Below are positions 61,548-64,000 of a stretch of 64,000 nucleotides of DNA, piece by piece. Within the stretch, counting starts at the first letter, position 1. The number at the start of each line of letters is the position of its first letter. The notes under the pieces were generated by a model, which saw only the letters and a program-made list of their open reading frames with translations, was not told the origin of the DNA and searched no databases. The DNA is taken from the NCBI GenBank assembly GCA_902578305.1, contig CACHCK010000001.1:1-64000 (forward strand). Reading direction: 5' to 3'. The DNA comes from an uncultured Pelagibacteraceae bacterium. Lineage in GTDB: Bacteria; Pseudomonadota; Alphaproteobacteria; Pelagibacterales; AG-422-B15. The translations under genes were made by a program, and so were the position numbers.

Positions 61548-62499
61548 ATTCGCCTACTTTTTTAACGGATTGGTGAAATTGGAGTTTAGTGAGATACTCA
61601 TTAGGGTCCTTTTTAAGGATCAGTTCATTATCATCATGCGAATAGTAGTCGATTAAACGAGTTAGTAGATACCTTAGAGATGAGGCTCGTGTAAGAAGAG
61701 GTAAAGCTTTCTTTTCTTCCTCTGAAAATTCTCGCAACTGATTGTAACTGCCCAATAAATGTTTTGCTTTTGTTGGATTGAATTCGTTATTATTTGGCTC
61801 AAAACACCATGCATTTAGACAGATAGCAATTTCGTAAGCATAATAATCGGTGCATGCAAAATAAAAATCTATTATACCTGTAACCTCATTACCTTCAAAA
61901 AAAATATTATCTGGAAAAAGATCTGCATGAATTATACCTGAAGGTAAACTATGACCAAGGTTTTCAGATAGGAAAGTATATTCTTCATTGATTAAATCGA
62001 TTACCTGTGCGTCTATATTATCGTCAAAATTTTTTAAAGTTTGAATTAAGCTGTTGAGGTTTACAAATCCAAGCTCATTTTCTCTAGTCATTTCAAGTCT
62101 AGCTGATTCTTTATGCATTCTTGCGATAGTGGAGCCTAAAGACGCACAGTGTATTGGTTTAATTTGATCTATTGACTTACCTTTTAAGAACGATGTGATT
62201 ACAGCTTTCTTATTTTGAATTGAGTTTGAATAATTTCCTTTTTTATCTTGTATTACCTCAGGGCACTTTACATTGTTTTTATTCAAATGATTCATTAGAT
62301 CAAAAAAGAATTGAAGATTATCCTGATTTGTTCTTTCTTCAAAAATAGTAAGTATGTAATTTTTTTCTAGAGTCTTTAGTAAATAATTTGAATTAGAAGT
62401 TCCACCTTTTATACCTGAAAATTCAAGAACATTTTCAATACTATAGTGATCAGTAAAAAGATCCAGTTCTTCTCTAGATATGTGCGTATAGACTGCCAT
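61537..62499 (-). CDS. thrB: homoserine kinase (ThrB, APH-type)
   Basis: GIKGGTSNSNYLL, GIIHADLFPDNIFF, GIIDFYFACTDYYAYEIAI. Confidence 0.92.
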   Translation of the reverse strand: MAVYTHISREELDLFTDHYSIENVLEFSGIKGGTSNSNYLLKTLEKNYILTIFEERTNQDNLQFFFDLMNHLNKNNVKCPEVIQDKKGNYSNSIQNKKAVITSFLKGKSIDQIKPIHCASLGSTIARMHKESARLEMTRENELGFVNLNSLIQTLKNFDDNIDAQVIDLINEEYTFLSENLGHSLPSGIIHADLFPDNIFFEGNEVTGIIDFYFACTDYYAYEIAICLNAWCFEPNNNEFNPTKAKHLLGSYNQLREFSEEEKKALPLLTRASSLRYLLTRLIDYYSHDDNELILKKDPNEYLTKLQFHQSVKKVGEYGL

Positions 62500-62539
62500 A
62501 ATTTATTTATAGCTTAGAAAGAGAGATATAAATAATAAA

Positions 62540-63034
62540 TTATACCTTAAGTTTACTTATTTGATCGATTGATTGTTTTACAAGCTTATCTGCACTTTGG
62601 TCGTTGATGTTTTCTAATATAATTTTCTCAGCAATATTTACTGAGTTATTTACAATCTCGTCATTAACTTTTGATATAGCCATTTTTTCAGCCCTTGATA
62701 TCTTTTCTATGGCTTGCTGTTCGGCTCTTTTAATAAATTCTTCTGCTTTTAACTTTGACTCTTCCTCGTGATTCTTTGCAATTTCATTTGCTTGATCAAT
62801 AATTGCTTTTGCTTCCTCATCAGCAGACTGAACCTTTCTCTCGTAATCGGCTAAAAGAGAATTCGCTTCTTCTTTTAATTTTCGGGCATTATCTAACTCA
62901 GATTTGATTTTATCAATTTCACCATCAAGAAGTTTCGCAATCATTGATGGCGCTTTAATTACAAGCGCAATTATGACAAATATTATAAAAGCTACTAATA
63001 CCCAAGACGATGGATCTGAAAAGAATGATGACAT
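62540..63034 (-). CDS. atpF: F0 ATP synthase subunit b
   Basis: Short N-terminal TM then long charged coiled coil; in F0 operon. Confidence 0.9.
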   Translation of the reverse strand: MSSFFSDPSSWVLVAFIIFVIIALVIKAPSMIAKLLDGEIDKIKSELDNARKLKEEANSLLADYERKVQSADEEAKAIIDQANEIAKNHEEESKLKAEEFIKRAEQQAIEKISRAEKMAISKVNDEIVNNSVNIAEKIILENINDQSADKLVKQSIDQISKLKV

Positions 63035-63050
63035 TAAATAGTTCCTAGCA

Positions 63051-63602
63051 TTAGTTTAATTTCTTATTTATTTCCTCATCTGAAGGAATATTTTCAATAT
63101 ATCTTGATACAATAGCTTTAACGGTATCTAACGTTGCATTTCTTATTTCAATCTTAGATTTTTCTTCTTGAGCTTTTATTTTAGCCTGAGACTCAGAGAT
63201 TAGGGAGTTAACTTTTTCTTCATTTTCTTTTTTAAGCGTTTCTAAATGATCAAGCATTGCTTTTTTAGAGTTAGTTATAATCTCATTTGATTCTTGTGAT
63301 GCACTTGCCATTTGCTCATCATATTTTTTTAATATATCAGTTGCTTCTGTATTAAGATTATCAGCATCATTGATGTCATTTGAAATCTTATCTCTTCTTT
63401 CTTCAATTGTTGCGCCTAACTTTGGTATTACAAATTTCCACATAAACAGGTATAAAAGTGAAAACGTAATTACAAGCCAAAATAATTGAGATGGAAATGT
63501 CGAAATATCCATCTGCGGAAGACCAGCAGATTTCTGGCCCTCTGCAGCATATGCGAAATTAATTGGCGCAGTTAATAGAAAAGCTTTTAATAAGATTTTC
63601 AC
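63051..63602 (-). CDS. F0 ATP synthase subunit b'
   Basis: MDISTFPSQLFWLVITFSLLYLFMWKFVIPKLGATIEERRDKI, b'-type. Confidence 0.9.
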   Translation of the reverse strand: MKILLKAFLLTAPINFAYAAEGQKSAGLPQMDISTFPSQLFWLVITFSLLYLFMWKFVIPKLGATIEERRDKISNDINDADNLNTEATDILKKYDEQMASASQESNEIITNSKKAMLDHLETLKKENEEKVNSLISESQAKIKAQEEKSKIEIRNATLDTVKAIVSRYIENIPSDEEINKKLN

Positions 63603-63607
63603 TTTTC

Positions 63608-64000
<393 letters not shown>

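Overview
AT-rich, gene-dense bacterial chromosome segment. Alphaproteobacteria-like gene order (rpoH/rluD, coxB-coxA-ctaB-ctaG-coxC-surf1, split b/b' F0 ATP synthase genes, thrB-rnhA) suggests a streamlined marine alphaproteobacterium; this assignment is inference. Most of the window is housekeeping: folP, glmM, purA, rpoH, aroC, ispA/ispB, nadABC, glycyl-tRNA synthetase, pyrC-type, cysQ, mnmA, cytochrome c oxidase, thrC/thrB, F0 ATP synthase, and three tRNAs. Three regions stand out. (1) About 5.5-24.2 kb is a methylated quaternary-amine/osmolyte catabolism block: GMC dehydrogenase, ProXWV-type transporter, DMGDH, BHMT, DddP-type DMSP lyase, gamma-butyrobetaine hydroxylase, carnitine dehydrogenase, BKACE, ALDH, acetoacetyl-CoA synthetase. 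It ends in a 4-nt-overlapping TauD-like oxygenase + HD-domain pair that I read as a candidate TmpA/TmpB phosphonate pathway (trimethylaminoethylphosphonate to glycine betaine + phosphate). (2) The DddP gene is a sharp single-gene GC anomaly (about 50% GC in sampled lines against about 25% in sampled flanks), pointing to horizontal acquisition. (3) A 1.4-kb mini-island sits between tRNA-Met(CAT) and an exact 42-bp copy of its 3' end; it holds an epimerase gene, a truncated nucleotidyltransferase tail, paired GKGACA-type repeats near both ends, and no integrase. Unlisted small genes were also found: a 34-aa membrane smORF between ctaB and ctaG and a 38-aa lipoprotein with its own terminator. No CRISPR array, rRNA or transposase was seen. 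All function calls come from reading the sequences; no database search was run.
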